A stretch of 64,000 nt of DNA from JAHBNG01 sp039028975. GTDB taxonomy: Bacteria > Chloroflexota > Anaerolineae > Caldilineales > Caldilineaceae. The notes beneath the pieces were generated by a model. The model was not told the DNA's origin, searched no databases, and saw nothing but the letters and a program-made list of their open reading frames with translations. The number at the start of each line of letters is the position of its first letter. Position 1 is the stretch's first letter. Positions 34,036 to 42,616 of the stretch are shown in pieces. The DNA is taken from the NCBI GenBank assembly GCA_039028975.1, contig JBCCHB010000007.1:62001-126000 (forward strand), given 5' to 3'. Made by a program: the position numbers and the translations under genes.

Positions 34036-34551
34036 ATGATCAAAATCCGCCACCTACAACCTAACGATCTCGCCCAAACGGCTGAGATTGATGTATCCGA
34101 GGAAGGCACACAAACATACAAACTCATCGACGGCCAGCTACAGATTATAGAGGAAGAGTGGCAACGTCCCCGCTGGGATGCAGATAAATGGCAGAGCAAT
34201 CTGGAACGATGGGCAAGAACACTCAAATCAGATGGATACTTGGGTGCGTTTGATGGTCAGCAGATGGTTGGATTTGCGGGTCTGCGCTATCAACTCACCC
34301 CCACAATGGCCGAATTGACGCTGCTCTGGATCAACCGAGCACATCGTCATCAAGGGGTTGCGTCAAAACTTGTTCAGGAAGTTTTTCGTATGTGCAAAGC
34401 CGCAGGTGCCGAAACCATTTACGTTTCATCTACACCGACGATTCCGGCGGTCAGCTTTTACATGAGCCAGGGATTTCGACCGACGTCAGAGCCAGATCCC
34501 TATCTGTTTGAACTAGAGCCGCTGGATATCCATATGACTTGTCCGTTATAG
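34036..34551 (+). CDS. GNAT family N-acetyltransferase (module A, first gene)
   Basis: A 171-residue GNAT protein. It opens with IRHLQPNDLAQTAEIDVSEEG, and motif A is WINRAHRHQGVASKLVQEV (RHQGVA loop), then VSSTPTIPAVSFYMSQGF. It is clearly paralogous to the gene at 36387 (shared EIDVSEEG-x-x-Y and W-x-R-x-x-W-x-A-x-x-W-x-x-N-L). Followed 9 nt later by a double-GNAT gene, just as its paralogue is, so the two-gene module has been duplicated. AGAGGAG precedes the ATG. Confidence 0.84.
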   Translation: MIKIRHLQPNDLAQTAEIDVSEEGTQTYKLIDGQLQIIEEEWQRPRWDADKWQSNLERWARTLKSDGYLGAFDGQQMVGFAGLRYQLTPTMAELTLLWINRAHRHQGVASKLVQEVFRMCKAAGAETIYVSSTPTIPAVSFYMSQGFRPTSEPDPYLFELEPLDIHMTCPL

Positions 34552-34560
34552 AAAATCATT

Positions 34561-35538
34561 ATGCTTACGATCCGAAAATTCAATCACACAAATCAAGATT
34601 TTGCCGACGTCGTAGCCATCTACAACGCTGATTGGCCTGATGAACCAATCACAATCGAAGAATGGCGGCACTATCTTGATGTGCGCAACCCTAACTTTTT
34701 GGACCAGCAGTTTGTGATGGAGCAAACGGGCGAACAGGTGGCCAAGCCAGAAATGGTTGCTACCTTCCGCATCTGGGAGTCTGAAGGCAGCTACGTCCCA
34801 GGGAAATATCGCATTGAGTATTGCATCCACCCTAATGCACTGGACCAAGGCATTGATGAACAAATCTACCAGTACATCACCGCGTACGTAAAAAAGCGGA
34901 ATCCAGCGCCGCAGTTCTTGGATACCAAGATGCGAGAAGATCGAAGTGATCGCATTCGCTTTTGGACAAACCACGGCTTCGAAATTGTCATGCGTGAACC
35001 AAAGTCTGAATTGATTGTGACCAATTACGATTTTTCTCGCTTTGATGGTGCTTTCCAGAAGGTTGCCAATCACGGTATCCAAATCTTGACCATGACTGAG
35101 CTACAGCAGCGTGATCCAAAGTGGCTGCGACACTACTACAATCTTTTTTGGCTCATTATCAACGATGTGCCGTCAGCCGATAAGCGCACGCCCATTCCCT
35201 TCGAGAAGTGGCGCAAACGCATTACCGACAGTCCCAACTTGCTGCCTGAGGCTAATTTCTTCGCCCTTGACGGTGACCAATGGGTAGGTACCAGCAATCT
35301 GTGGAAGGATGCTTCCAATAAAGAAAATCTGAATGTAGGTGTTACCGGTGTTTTGCCCAGTCATCGACGTCAAGGGATAGCCACTGCATTGAAGCTAAAG
35401 ACATTTGACTATGCCATTGAGTACGGCGCAATCACGCTCAAAACGGGAAACGAAGAGAACAATCCTATGTATGAGCTGAACTTAGCACTAGGCTTCAAGC
35501 CCAAACCGGCGTGGTTGTCTCTGCGGAAAACGCTATAA
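34561..35538 (+). CDS. Double-GNAT acetyltransferase, paralogue 4 of 6
   Basis: A 325-residue double-GNAT protein with SHRRQGIATALKLKTF and TGNEENNPMYELNLALGF in the C-terminal half. The N-terminal half opens with NADWPDEPITIEEWRHYLD and has LDQGIDEQIYQY in place of an intact acetyl-CoA loop. It lies 9 nt after its partner GNAT (34036) and 10 nt before a methyltransferase. Closest local relatives by sight are the genes at 36937 and 39646 (shared REDRxxRxxFWxxHGFE-x-(V/I)-MRE and PxPAWL endings). Confidence 0.84.
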   Translation: MLTIRKFNHTNQDFADVVAIYNADWPDEPITIEEWRHYLDVRNPNFLDQQFVMEQTGEQVAKPEMVATFRIWESEGSYVPGKYRIEYCIHPNALDQGIDEQIYQYITAYVKKRNPAPQFLDTKMREDRSDRIRFWTNHGFEIVMREPKSELIVTNYDFSRFDGAFQKVANHGIQILTMTELQQRDPKWLRHYYNLFWLIINDVPSADKRTPIPFEKWRKRITDSPNLLPEANFFALDGDQWVGTSNLWKDASNKENLNVGVTGVLPSHRRQGIATALKLKTFDYAIEYGAITLKTGNEENNPMYELNLALGFKPKPAWLSLRKTL

Positions 35539-35548
35539 GGGAAAATGT

Positions 35549-36355
35549 ATGAAGACCGACACAGTAAGAATTGACACAGTAAGAATCGCTGAGATTATAC
35601 AAGAATATTCGGAACTCGATCCAATGGAAGCCTATTACCGAAGTTATGAAGTTCCATCAAAAACCCTAATCTCGTTTTCTTGTTCCACCGAAGATACAAT
35701 CGCAGGAGCAATGACAACGGATTCACGGGTGCTTGATGTGGGATGTGGGGATGGGCATACCTTAATCAACCTATCAAACCTTTATCAGGAAGGCATAGGA
35801 ATCGATGAGTCGGCCTACATTATTGAGAAGGCCAGCCACGCGGCCGCGGAAGCAGCCATCAACAACGTCCAGTTTTTGCGGGAAAGTGCGATTAACTTGC
35901 CGTTCGACAACCACTCGTTTGATTTCATCTTCTCCGAGCGCGGACCCTTGGGGCTTGGTGATGAGACACTGGCCGAAGCGACGAGGGTCCTCAAACCTGG
36001 CGGACGTATATTCATTGAAACAATGGGATCCTATTTCATGCAAGAATACAAGTCGCCTGACGAGCCGCCTTCTCAAGACACACTCTTGACCACATTAGAT
36101 GTGGAACGGGAGCGTTTCCGACGATTCGGTATTGAACCCACAATTCTTATGAGCCAAACAAGCACTCTTCAATTCGAGTCGCTCTACGATTGGTTTGCAA
36201 ATCACTGCGCTATAGAGCGCTACTTTGAGAATTCTCTGACCGAGCAGAGTGATGAAACCTTTATCCAGTCATTTGTCGAGAACGCTTCTGATGAGGCAGG
36301 CAGGCTGAATCTCACAGAGCACTTAATCTGGATGGGAGGCGTACTGGGTCAATAA
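35549..36355 (+). CDS. Class I SAM-dependent methyltransferase
   Basis: A 268-residue methyltransferase. Motif I is VLDVGCGDGHTLINLS, motif II is GIGIDESAYIIEKASHAA, motif III is FLRESAINLPFDNHSFDFIFSERG, and VLKPGGRIFIETMGS follows. The N-terminal region repeats TVRID twice (near-perfect 15-nt tandem repeat ACAGTAAGAATTGAC), an unusual start. Sits between the two duplicated GNAT modules. Substrate unknown. Confidence 0.82.
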   Translation: MKTDTVRIDTVRIAEIIQEYSELDPMEAYYRSYEVPSKTLISFSCSTEDTIAGAMTTDSRVLDVGCGDGHTLINLSNLYQEGIGIDESAYIIEKASHAAAEAAINNVQFLRESAINLPFDNHSFDFIFSERGPLGLGDETLAEATRVLKPGGRIFIETMGSYFMQEYKSPDEPPSQDTLLTTLDVERERFRRFGIEPTILMSQTSTLQFESLYDWFANHCAIERYFENSLTEQSDETFIQSFVENASDEAGRLNLTEHLIWMGGVLGQ

Positions 36356-36386
36356 TTCTCAATTCACCATACCACATAAAAATACT

Positions 36387-36914
36387 ATGATCACACTTCG
36401 AAAATTGAACCCAAATGAACTCACATTGGCTGGGGAAATTGATGTCTCTGAAGAAGGCAATGCACTATACCAGTGCGTTGACGGCCGGCTAAACCTTATC
36501 CAACAATCCTGGCAACGTGCCGATTGGAGCGCCCACACTTGGCAAGAGAATCTCGACGACTGGCAGTTTCTTGGCTTTGATGAAATCTTGGGTGCGTTCC
36601 ACGATAAAACGTTCGTCGGCATGGCAATCCTTGGCTATGACAAAACAGCAACGACGGCTCAACTCGTCTCCATCCACGTCAGCCGTCCTTATCAGAGACA
36701 GGGCATCGGCGGTCAGTTGATTGAGCAGTTGATCGAACTAGCTCGCCAAAAAGAGAAAAAGCAGTTGTATGTTTGGGCGACTAATTCTCAGTCTGCCGTT
36801 GATTTTTACTTGAAACACGGGTTTCAACCGATACAGACGGGGCATGTGTTCTATGAGGAAGTAGAAGATGATATTCCCATGTTAAAAATTCTGTCAAGCG
36901 AATCATCCCAGTAA
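36387..36914 (+). CDS. GNAT family N-acetyltransferase (module B, first gene)
   Basis: A 175-residue GNAT protein, paralogue of the gene at 34036. It has LRKLNPNELTLAGEIDVSEEGNAL, then ISVSRPYQRQGIGGQLIEQLIEL-like motif A (actual string VSIHVSRPYQRQGIGGQL) with a textbook RQGIGG loop, then LYVWATNSQSAVDFYLKHGF. It is followed 22 nt later by its double-GNAT partner, repeating the gene order of module A. Substrate unknown. Confidence 0.85.
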   Translation: MITLRKLNPNELTLAGEIDVSEEGNALYQCVDGRLNLIQQSWQRADWSAHTWQENLDDWQFLGFDEILGAFHDKTFVGMAILGYDKTATTAQLVSIHVSRPYQRQGIGGQLIEQLIELARQKEKKQLYVWATNSQSAVDFYLKHGFQPIQTGHVFYEEVEDDIPMLKILSSESSQ

Positions 36915-36936
36915 TCAAACAGGAGGAGCCGAACCT

Positions 36937-37923
36937 ATGTATACCATTCGCGACTTTGACTTCACCGATTCGGATTATGAAGCCATCGTCGCCGTTCACA
37001 ATGCGGAGTGGCCAGATCGACCTGTAACGGTCGCAAGTTGGAAATACGAATTTGAGAATCGCAATAAGGAGTACTTAAGTCAAACATTCGTTGTAGAGAG
37101 CCCCATCGGCTCTTCCGGGGAAAAGCAGATCGTTGCTTCATGCGGCGTCAGTGAATCCGCTTGGGCCTACGTGGCAGGAAAGTACAATATCGGCTTCACG
37201 ATCCACCCTGATTTTGAAGAGCAGGGCATCGATGAGCAACTCTGCAGTCACGCGGTTGACTTTCTCAACCAGCGCGAGCCAAAGCCGATTATGTTTGACG
37301 CCTTCATACGCGAAGATCGGACGGAACGGGTCAAATTCTGGACCAACCATGGATTTAAAACCGTCTTGCGGGAGCCAACCTCTGAGCTAATCGTCACCGA
37401 TTACGATTTTAGCCGCTTCGAGAGGGCCTTTGGCAGAGTTGCTGCTCAGGGCATTGAGATTGCTAACTTGCCTACTTTGCAGAAACGATGTCCAGACTGG
37501 CCACAAAGGGCCTACCATATCATTGTAACCGTAGATAACGACATCCCAACCGCTGATGCGCAAACGCCACAGCCTCTAGAAGAGTTTATGAAAGAGACAA
37601 GACACCCGAACTTCCTGCCGGAGGCCAATTTCTTTGCTATAGACGGTGATGAGTGGGTCGGTGTGAGCACGCTGTGGAAAACTGCCAGTGAAAAGTGTCT
37701 CAGTGTGGATATCACTGGCGTCTTGACCAGCCACCGCCGCAAGGGCATTGCCACGGCCCTTAAGCTAAAGACAATCGAATTTGCCATCAATTATGGAGCC
37801 ACCACCATTAAGACTGGAAACGAAGAAAACAATCCTATGTATGATCTCAATATAATGCTGGGCTTCAAACCCAAACCAGCGTGGCTAGAGATGCGAAAGA
37901 TGTTAGTCGAAACCACTAAGTGA
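36937..37923 (+). CDS. Double-GNAT acetyltransferase, paralogue 5 of 6
   Basis: A 328-residue double-GNAT protein. The C-terminal half has SHRRKGIATALKLKTI and TGNEENNPMYDLNIMLGF; the N-terminal half has NAEWPDRPVTVASWKYE and FEEQGIDEQL with a degenerate loop. AGGAGG-type ribosome-binding site (CAGGAGGAGCC) before the ATG, one of the strongest here. It belongs to module B with the gene at 36387 and is followed by a methyltransferase pair. Confidence 0.84.
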   Translation: MYTIRDFDFTDSDYEAIVAVHNAEWPDRPVTVASWKYEFENRNKEYLSQTFVVESPIGSSGEKQIVASCGVSESAWAYVAGKYNIGFTIHPDFEEQGIDEQLCSHAVDFLNQREPKPIMFDAFIREDRTERVKFWTNHGFKTVLREPTSELIVTDYDFSRFERAFGRVAAQGIEIANLPTLQKRCPDWPQRAYHIIVTVDNDIPTADAQTPQPLEEFMKETRHPNFLPEANFFAIDGDEWVGVSTLWKTASEKCLSVDITGVLTSHRRKGIATALKLKTIEFAINYGATTIKTGNEENNPMYDLNIMLGFKPKPAWLEMRKMLVETTK

Positions 37924-37967
37924 ACGATCCGTATAGCGGTCGTAGTGAGAGAAATTAATGGAGAACC

Positions 37968-38729
37968 ATGAGCTTCGAACCAATTAACCTATCCGCTTAC
38001 GCCGATCCTGTCATAGACGAACTGACAAGCGGCGTGCCCAAACTGGAGAACAGTATTCTGATTGATCTTGCTAAGGAGGCCAATGGCACGACCCTCGAAT
38101 TAGGCTGTGGCTATGGACGCATCGCCATTCCCTTGGCCGAACGAGGAATTGAGCTGGTTGGCATTGAGCTTTGCCCGCCGTCCATTGCCGCGGCGCGTCA
38201 AAAGGGTGCCGGATTACCCATCGAGTGGGTAGAAGGTGATGCCCGTACCTTTCAACTCAACCGCAAATTCCCGTTTATCTTTGCTCGCGGCTGTGTTTTC
38301 AACTTCATGCTGACTCGAATTGATCAGGAAGCCATGCTAGCCCGCGTCCGCGAACACCTGACTGAAGGTGGAAAATTCGCCTTTGATATCTGTTATATCT
38401 TTCCACACAAAATGGTTGATCGGACAGAAGAACACGAATGGTTCACAATGACCGACACCCAAGGTCGTACGATCTGCTTTACGGGTATCGACTGGTACGA
38501 GCACGACAAACAACTATGGATCCAGCGGTGTTGGGAGCGTCTCGGCGGACCAACGGGTGAGCCATTGCGTGAACCGTGGACCCTAACCCTACGCTACGTC
38601 ATGACCCAGGAACTGAGATCGCTTTTACACTACAATGGGTTCAAACTTATTAATGCTTACATGGGCTGGGATGGCGAACTAGCACCAGTAGAGGGAAGAG
38701 GGAATGTGTTTTTGTGTGAAGTGGTCTAG
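37968..38729 (+). CDS. SAM-dependent methyltransferase (copy 1 of a tandem pair)
   Basis: A 253-residue methyltransferase with motif I LELGCGYGRIAIPLA, motif II GIELCPPSIAAARQKGA and IEWVEGDARTFQL. Its tandem neighbour (38855) matches it over the whole length and is also 253 residues. Both contain GFDICYxxP/HxxMV and a late REPWxLTLRY segment. Sequence type is close to small-molecule methyltransferases annotated as Methyltransf_25. GGAGAACC precedes the ATG. Substrate unknown; two related enzymes might act on related substrates. Confidence 0.84.
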   Translation: MSFEPINLSAYADPVIDELTSGVPKLENSILIDLAKEANGTTLELGCGYGRIAIPLAERGIELVGIELCPPSIAAARQKGAGLPIEWVEGDARTFQLNRKFPFIFARGCVFNFMLTRIDQEAMLARVREHLTEGGKFAFDICYIFPHKMVDRTEEHEWFTMTDTQGRTICFTGIDWYEHDKQLWIQRCWERLGGPTGEPLREPWTLTLRYVMTQELRSLLHYNGFKLINAYMGWDGELAPVEGRGNVFLCEVV

Positions 38730-38735
38730 CACATA

Positions 38736-38795
38736 TAGATGACCAGAAAAACCTCGTCTGTCTCTCTTGAAACTTCCCAGAGTACTAATATTGGT
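38736..38795. repeat. Diverged palindromic repeat, R4-like
   Basis: GATGACCAGAAAAACC...TGTCTCTCTTGAAACTTCCCAGAG resembles the first half of the R4 repeat at 5146-5225, without a clear right arm. It lies between the two duplicated methyltransferases. Confidence 0.4.
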
Positions 38796-38854
38796 CAAAC
38801 CATTTCCGCTGAGAAGACATGCCAACGTTGAAAACTCCACAAATAGGAGGTCGA

Positions 38855-39616
38855 ATGAACTTCGAACCAATTAACCTTTCTGCCTATGCCGACCCCGTTA
38901 TAGATGAGTTGGTCAGCGGTAAACCCAATCTGGAGAACTCTATTCTGATTGATCTGGGTCAAGAAGCCAACGGCACTGTCCTCGAATTAGGCTGTGGTTA
39001 TGGACGAATCACGATTCCTCTGGCAGAGCGAGGCATTGAGCTCGTCGGCGTGGAACTTTGCCCGCCGTCGATTGCTGCCGCGCGAGAAAAAGGGACAGGT
39101 CTGCCTATCGAGTGGGTGGAAGGTGATGCCCGTACCTTTCAGCTCAATCGTCAATTTCCCTTCATCTTTGCCCGTGGCGGAGTCTTTGATTTCATGCTGA
39201 CTCGCGCTGATCAAGAAGCGATGCTAGCAAGGGTACGAGAGCATCTATCTGGAGACGGGTTATTTGCTTTTGACATTTGCTACCGCCACCCCAGTCGGAT
39301 GGTAGATTATAAAGAAGAATCTGAATGGTTCACCATGACCGACACTATGGGACGCAAAATCTGTTTTACAGGCGTAGACTGGTATGATCACGACAACCAA
39401 CTGTATATTCAACGCTGCTGGGAACGGCTTGGTGGAGCCGATGGTGAGCCGCTCCGTGAACCGTGGGAATTGACCCTGCGCTACAACTTCCCACAGGATG
39501 TAGAAACGCTGCTGCATTATAACGGCTTCGAAGTCATCGACCGCTATACCGACTGGTTTGGTACGCCGCCAAGTAAGGAAGAGGGTACGTCACTGTTTGT
39601 ATGTAAAGCGGTGTAG
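38855..39616 (+). CDS. SAM-dependent methyltransferase (copy 2 of a tandem pair)
   Basis: A 253-residue methyltransferase, near twin of the preceding one (FEPINLSAYADPVIDEL opening, LELGCGYGRITIPLA, PIEWVEGDARTFQL, REPWELTLRY). ATG 38855 has a perfect AGGAGG at 38846-38851, four bases upstream of it; the in-frame ATG at 38819 is rejected because the twin has no such extension. Adjacent gene order is methyltransferase, methyltransferase, double-GNAT, GNAT. Confidence 0.85.
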   Translation: MNFEPINLSAYADPVIDELVSGKPNLENSILIDLGQEANGTVLELGCGYGRITIPLAERGIELVGVELCPPSIAAAREKGTGLPIEWVEGDARTFQLNRQFPFIFARGGVFDFMLTRADQEAMLARVREHLSGDGLFAFDICYRHPSRMVDYKEESEWFTMTDTMGRKICFTGVDWYDHDNQLYIQRCWERLGGADGEPLREPWELTLRYNFPQDVETLLHYNGFEVIDRYTDWFGTPPSKEEGTSLFVCKAV

Positions 39617-39645
39617 CAATCGTCAATCCAAAACCGCCAACCGTA

Positions 39646-40638
39646 ATGGAGACTAATTTGATATCAATACGTAAGTTTAACCACAGCGACGCTGATTATG
39701 AAGCCGTACTAGCCGTTTATAATGCCGACTGGCCCGAAAACCCGCAAACTGTTGAAATATGGCGACATCGAGCAGAAAACCACAACAAGAAATATCTAGA
39801 CCAACGCTTTGTCATTGAAATAGAGGCTGCCCCTAGAGAAGAAAATCGAATTGTGGCTTCCTGTGTTGTCTGGGAGAGTTCATGGTCTTATGTGCCTGGA
39901 AAATATGGCATGGCCTTTGACATTCATCCCGACTTCGTGAATCAAGGGATTGAAGGGCAAATGTTTAATCATATGGTTACCTTTCTGAACCAGCGCACGC
40001 CAGCTCCAACGATCTTCGACACCTCCATGCGGGAGGATCGCACTGAACGCGTCCAATTCTGGGCTGATCATGGCTTCGAAGTCATCATGCGGGAGAATGA
40101 GTCAGCTTTGGATGTCACTGATTACGACTTTCCCCGCTTTGACACGGCGTTTGAAAGGGTAACGGCGAATGGCATCGAAATCGCTACTCTAGCCGATCTC
40201 CAACAAAGATTTCCAGACTGGCTTCAGCGATATTACGATCTCCTCATGCCGATCTATAACGATATTCCATCACCAGATACCATAACACCAGAAACATTAG
40301 AGGAATTCGCCAAGGGATTTACACAGCCGAAATTTTTGGCAGATGCCGAGTTCATCGCATTGGATAGCGATCAGTGGGTAGGCTTAAGCGCATTGAGCAA
40401 AGACTTGGTCAATATCAAGCGGCTATGGGTCGGCATTACTGGCGTCTTGCCCACTCATCGGCGACGAGGTATTGCTACTGCACTTAAACTCAAGACCATC
40501 CAATATGCCATCGATTATGGTGCTGAGACAATCCAAACGGGCAACGAAGAGAACAACCCCATGTACGATTTGAATGTTATGTTGGGGTTTAAGCCGCTGC
40601 CTGCATGGTTGGAGATGAGGAAGAAGGTGAATATATGA
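39646..40638 (+). CDS. Double-GNAT acetyltransferase, paralogue 6 of 6
   Basis: A 330-residue double-GNAT protein. The C-terminal half has THRRRGIATALKLKTI and TGNEENNPMYDLNVMLGF; the N-terminal half has NADWPENPQTVEIWRHR, then HPDFVNQGIEGQM with a degenerate acetyl-CoA loop. Its stop overlaps the next GNAT start (ATGA). The last member of the six in the island, and similar to 36937 at many positions (e.g. REDRTERVxFWxxHGFExV). Confidence 0.84.
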   Translation: METNLISIRKFNHSDADYEAVLAVYNADWPENPQTVEIWRHRAENHNKKYLDQRFVIEIEAAPREENRIVASCVVWESSWSYVPGKYGMAFDIHPDFVNQGIEGQMFNHMVTFLNQRTPAPTIFDTSMREDRTERVQFWADHGFEVIMRENESALDVTDYDFPRFDTAFERVTANGIEIATLADLQQRFPDWLQRYYDLLMPIYNDIPSPDTITPETLEEFAKGFTQPKFLADAEFIALDSDQWVGLSALSKDLVNIKRLWVGITGVLPTHRRRGIATALKLKTIQYAIDYGAETIQTGNEENNPMYDLNVMLGFKPLPAWLEMRKKVNI

Positions 40639-41054
40639 ACAACATCCACTACAAAACATCAGTTGATGGTATTGCCGCATCAATGTTAATCGGGTTCTTT
40701 GAAGACTGGCCCAATCCGCCCGACTCGGGAACGCATTTACGCATTCTCAAAGGCAGCTCGCATATCGTTTTGGCGTTGCCCCAGTCAGATGAAAAAGTCG
40801 TCGGCTATGTCACAGCCATCAGTGATGGCGTAACCTGTGCCTACATCCCCCAACTCGAAGTGTTGCCAGAATATCGGGGTCAAGGCATTGGTAGCGAGTT
40901 GGTTAAACGTATGATCAAACAGCTCAATGGTATCTACGCCATTGACCTCTTGTGTGATGAAGATGTAAATCCCTTTTATGAGAGATTAGGGATGCAGCAA
41001 GCCAATGGGATGTTCATCCGCAATTATCAAAACCAAGCTGGATTGCCAGTATAG
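40635..41054 (+). CDS. Small GNAT family N-acetyltransferase
   Basis: A 139-residue GNAT protein with LEVLPEYRGQGIGSELVKRMI as motif A (YRGQGIG loop) and a C-terminal LLCDEDVNPFYERLGMQ. The start at 40635 overlaps the upstream stop by 4 nt; longer versions are possible but would overlap more. It is followed directly by a Rho-independent terminator, so the co-transcribed unit probably ends here. Confidence 0.85.
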   Translation: MNNIHYKTSVDGIAASMLIGFFEDWPNPPDSGTHLRILKGSSHIVLALPQSDEKVVGYVTAISDGVTCAYIPQLEVLPEYRGQGIGSELVKRMIKQLNGIYAIDLLCDEDVNPFYERLGMQQANGMFIRNYQNQAGLPV

Positions 41055-41058
41055 GGTA

Positions 41059-41086
41059 AATTCTCTCACAGGCGAGAGAATTTTTT
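41059..41086 (+). terminator. Rho-independent terminator
   Basis: Perfect 9-bp stem AATTCTCTC / GAGAGAATT with a 6-nt loop, followed by TTTT. It lies right after the GNAT stop at 41054 and before the next gene (41122). Confidence 0.8.
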
Positions 41087-41121
41087 CGGAAAAACAGGCA
41101 GACAAAAAAGGACTTATAGCA

Positions 41122-42489
41122 ATGGCGAACCATGAGCCATCTACCGCATCATGGAACTTGGAAAACAACCTAACAATCCGCTGGTCCACATCCGCTGATA
41201 CTGAAAAGATCGCTGAGTTAATGGGTATTGTCTACCGTCGCGGACCTGATGCACCGCCCAATGAACGCGTCCCCGATCAGGTACGGCTCTATATGCGCGG
41301 CGACTTCCCTTGGATGACACCAACTGATTTTGTCATTGTCGAAGATACCCAAAAGCCAGGACAACCTGTTGTGGCGTGCGGATCGTTATGGCGAAAAAAA
41401 TGGGCCTACGACGACATTCCTTTTGATGTCGGGCAACCTGAGACCATTGCTACCCATCCCGACTATCGTCATCGTGGTTTGGTACGCGAAATCATGCATT
41501 GGCTACATGAAAGGAGCAATCAAGAGGGCCATCCTGTTCAGATGATTGCGGGCATCCCGAACTTCTATCGCCAATTTGGCTACGAATATGCCCTTGATAT
41601 CGGTGGCAAGCGTATTGCGCGCTGTTCACTCATTCCCAAAGCAAATGAGCAATCAGCCAAGCCGTACTCGCTGCGTGCTGCAACTGTTGATGATGCGCCG
41701 CTCATAGCGAAGCTTTTTGAGCAGAGACACAATCAATTCCCAGTCCGCCCTGTTTGGACAGAGGATGAATGTCGCTATGCAATCCGAAGCTGGGACGAAG
41801 TCGAAAATGGTCGTATCGATCCGTTGGCTTGCGGAATCAATGATCGCCTAATGATGATCATCGATGAATCCAATAGCACCTGCGGTTATGTACAGGTCGC
41901 GACCAGACGACGGGGGACAGATATGGAAGTCTATGCCGTGGAGGTTGGGTCACATGCCAATCTATATCAGGTTATGCCATCACTCTTAAATGCACTGATG
42001 CAAGTCGGAGAGGCGCTACCCACTACCGACACTGGCCAACAGCCATTGCGAGACATAGCGTTCACATTGGGGCGCACACACCCTGTTTATGATGTGCTGG
42101 GTAAGTCGTTGGCCCCTCTCTATGAACCACCTTATGCTTGGTATGTGCGGGTGCCAGATTTTCCAGCCTTCCTTCGACACGTTGCGCCTGTTCTGGAACG
42201 ACGGTTGGCAAGTTCACCTTTGGTAGGACATACAGGAGAAGTGGCTATATCATTCTATCGCGGCGGAATTCAGCTTAGGTTTGAGCAGGGCAAGATTGTC
42301 ATGATTCAGACGTGGAAGGAAGCCGCCTATGGATCCCCGAGCAGCGCAGCGTTGCCATCCAATCTCTTTCTGCAACTACTTTTCGGCTACCGCAGTTTGG
42401 AAGAATTGCAGACGTTCTTCCCAGATGTAAGGGCGAGTGATGAGGCGAAGTTGCTCTTAAATACACTCTTTCCCAAACGCTATTCATGA
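41122..42489 (+). CDS. Eis-like large GNAT acetyltransferase
   Basis: A 455-residue protein with a first GNAT core (IATHPDYRHRGLVREIMHWLHE, RHRGLV loop), GIPNFYRQFGYEYALDIGG, a second GNAT-like part (TRRRGTDMEVYAVEVG) and a C-terminal SCP2-like segment (EVAISFYRGGIQLRFEQGKIVMIQTW). This three-part layout matches the Eis/enhanced-intracellular-survival family, which includes aminoglycoside and lysine acetyltransferases. The start is ATG 41122; the upstream frame covers a terminator. Substrate is not known. Confidence 0.8.
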   Translation: MANHEPSTASWNLENNLTIRWSTSADTEKIAELMGIVYRRGPDAPPNERVPDQVRLYMRGDFPWMTPTDFVIVEDTQKPGQPVVACGSLWRKKWAYDDIPFDVGQPETIATHPDYRHRGLVREIMHWLHERSNQEGHPVQMIAGIPNFYRQFGYEYALDIGGKRIARCSLIPKANEQSAKPYSLRAATVDDAPLIAKLFEQRHNQFPVRPVWTEDECRYAIRSWDEVENGRIDPLACGINDRLMMIIDESNSTCGYVQVATRRRGTDMEVYAVEVGSHANLYQVMPSLLNALMQVGEALPTTDTGQQPLRDIAFTLGRTHPVYDVLGKSLAPLYEPPYAWYVRVPDFPAFLRHVAPVLERRLASSPLVGHTGEVAISFYRGGIQLRFEQGKIVMIQTWKEAAYGSPSSAALPSNLFLQLLFGYRSLEELQTFFPDVRASDEAKLLLNTLFPKRYS

Positions 42490-42498
42490 CTCAGATAG

Positions 42499-42585
42499 CA
42501 CCACGGTCGGATGAAAATCGAACAAAGATTAGAAGATTACGCAGATTCTTCATCTTCCTAATCTTTTAGTCTTTGTTATTTCAAG
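42499..42585. repeat. AT-rich palindromic repeat R2, copy 1
   Basis: CACCACGGTCGGATGAAAAT is followed by GAACAAAGATTAGAAGATTA and a right arm TCCTAATCTTTTAGTCTTTGTT. Related copies at 45979-46062, 53824-53910 and 53936-54044. The arms are near-complementary, so the element can form a hairpin. Located between two genes; non-coding. Confidence 0.7.
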
Positions 42586-42616
42586 ACAGATTCTGTAAAT
42601 CTTTAAGGAAATCTCA

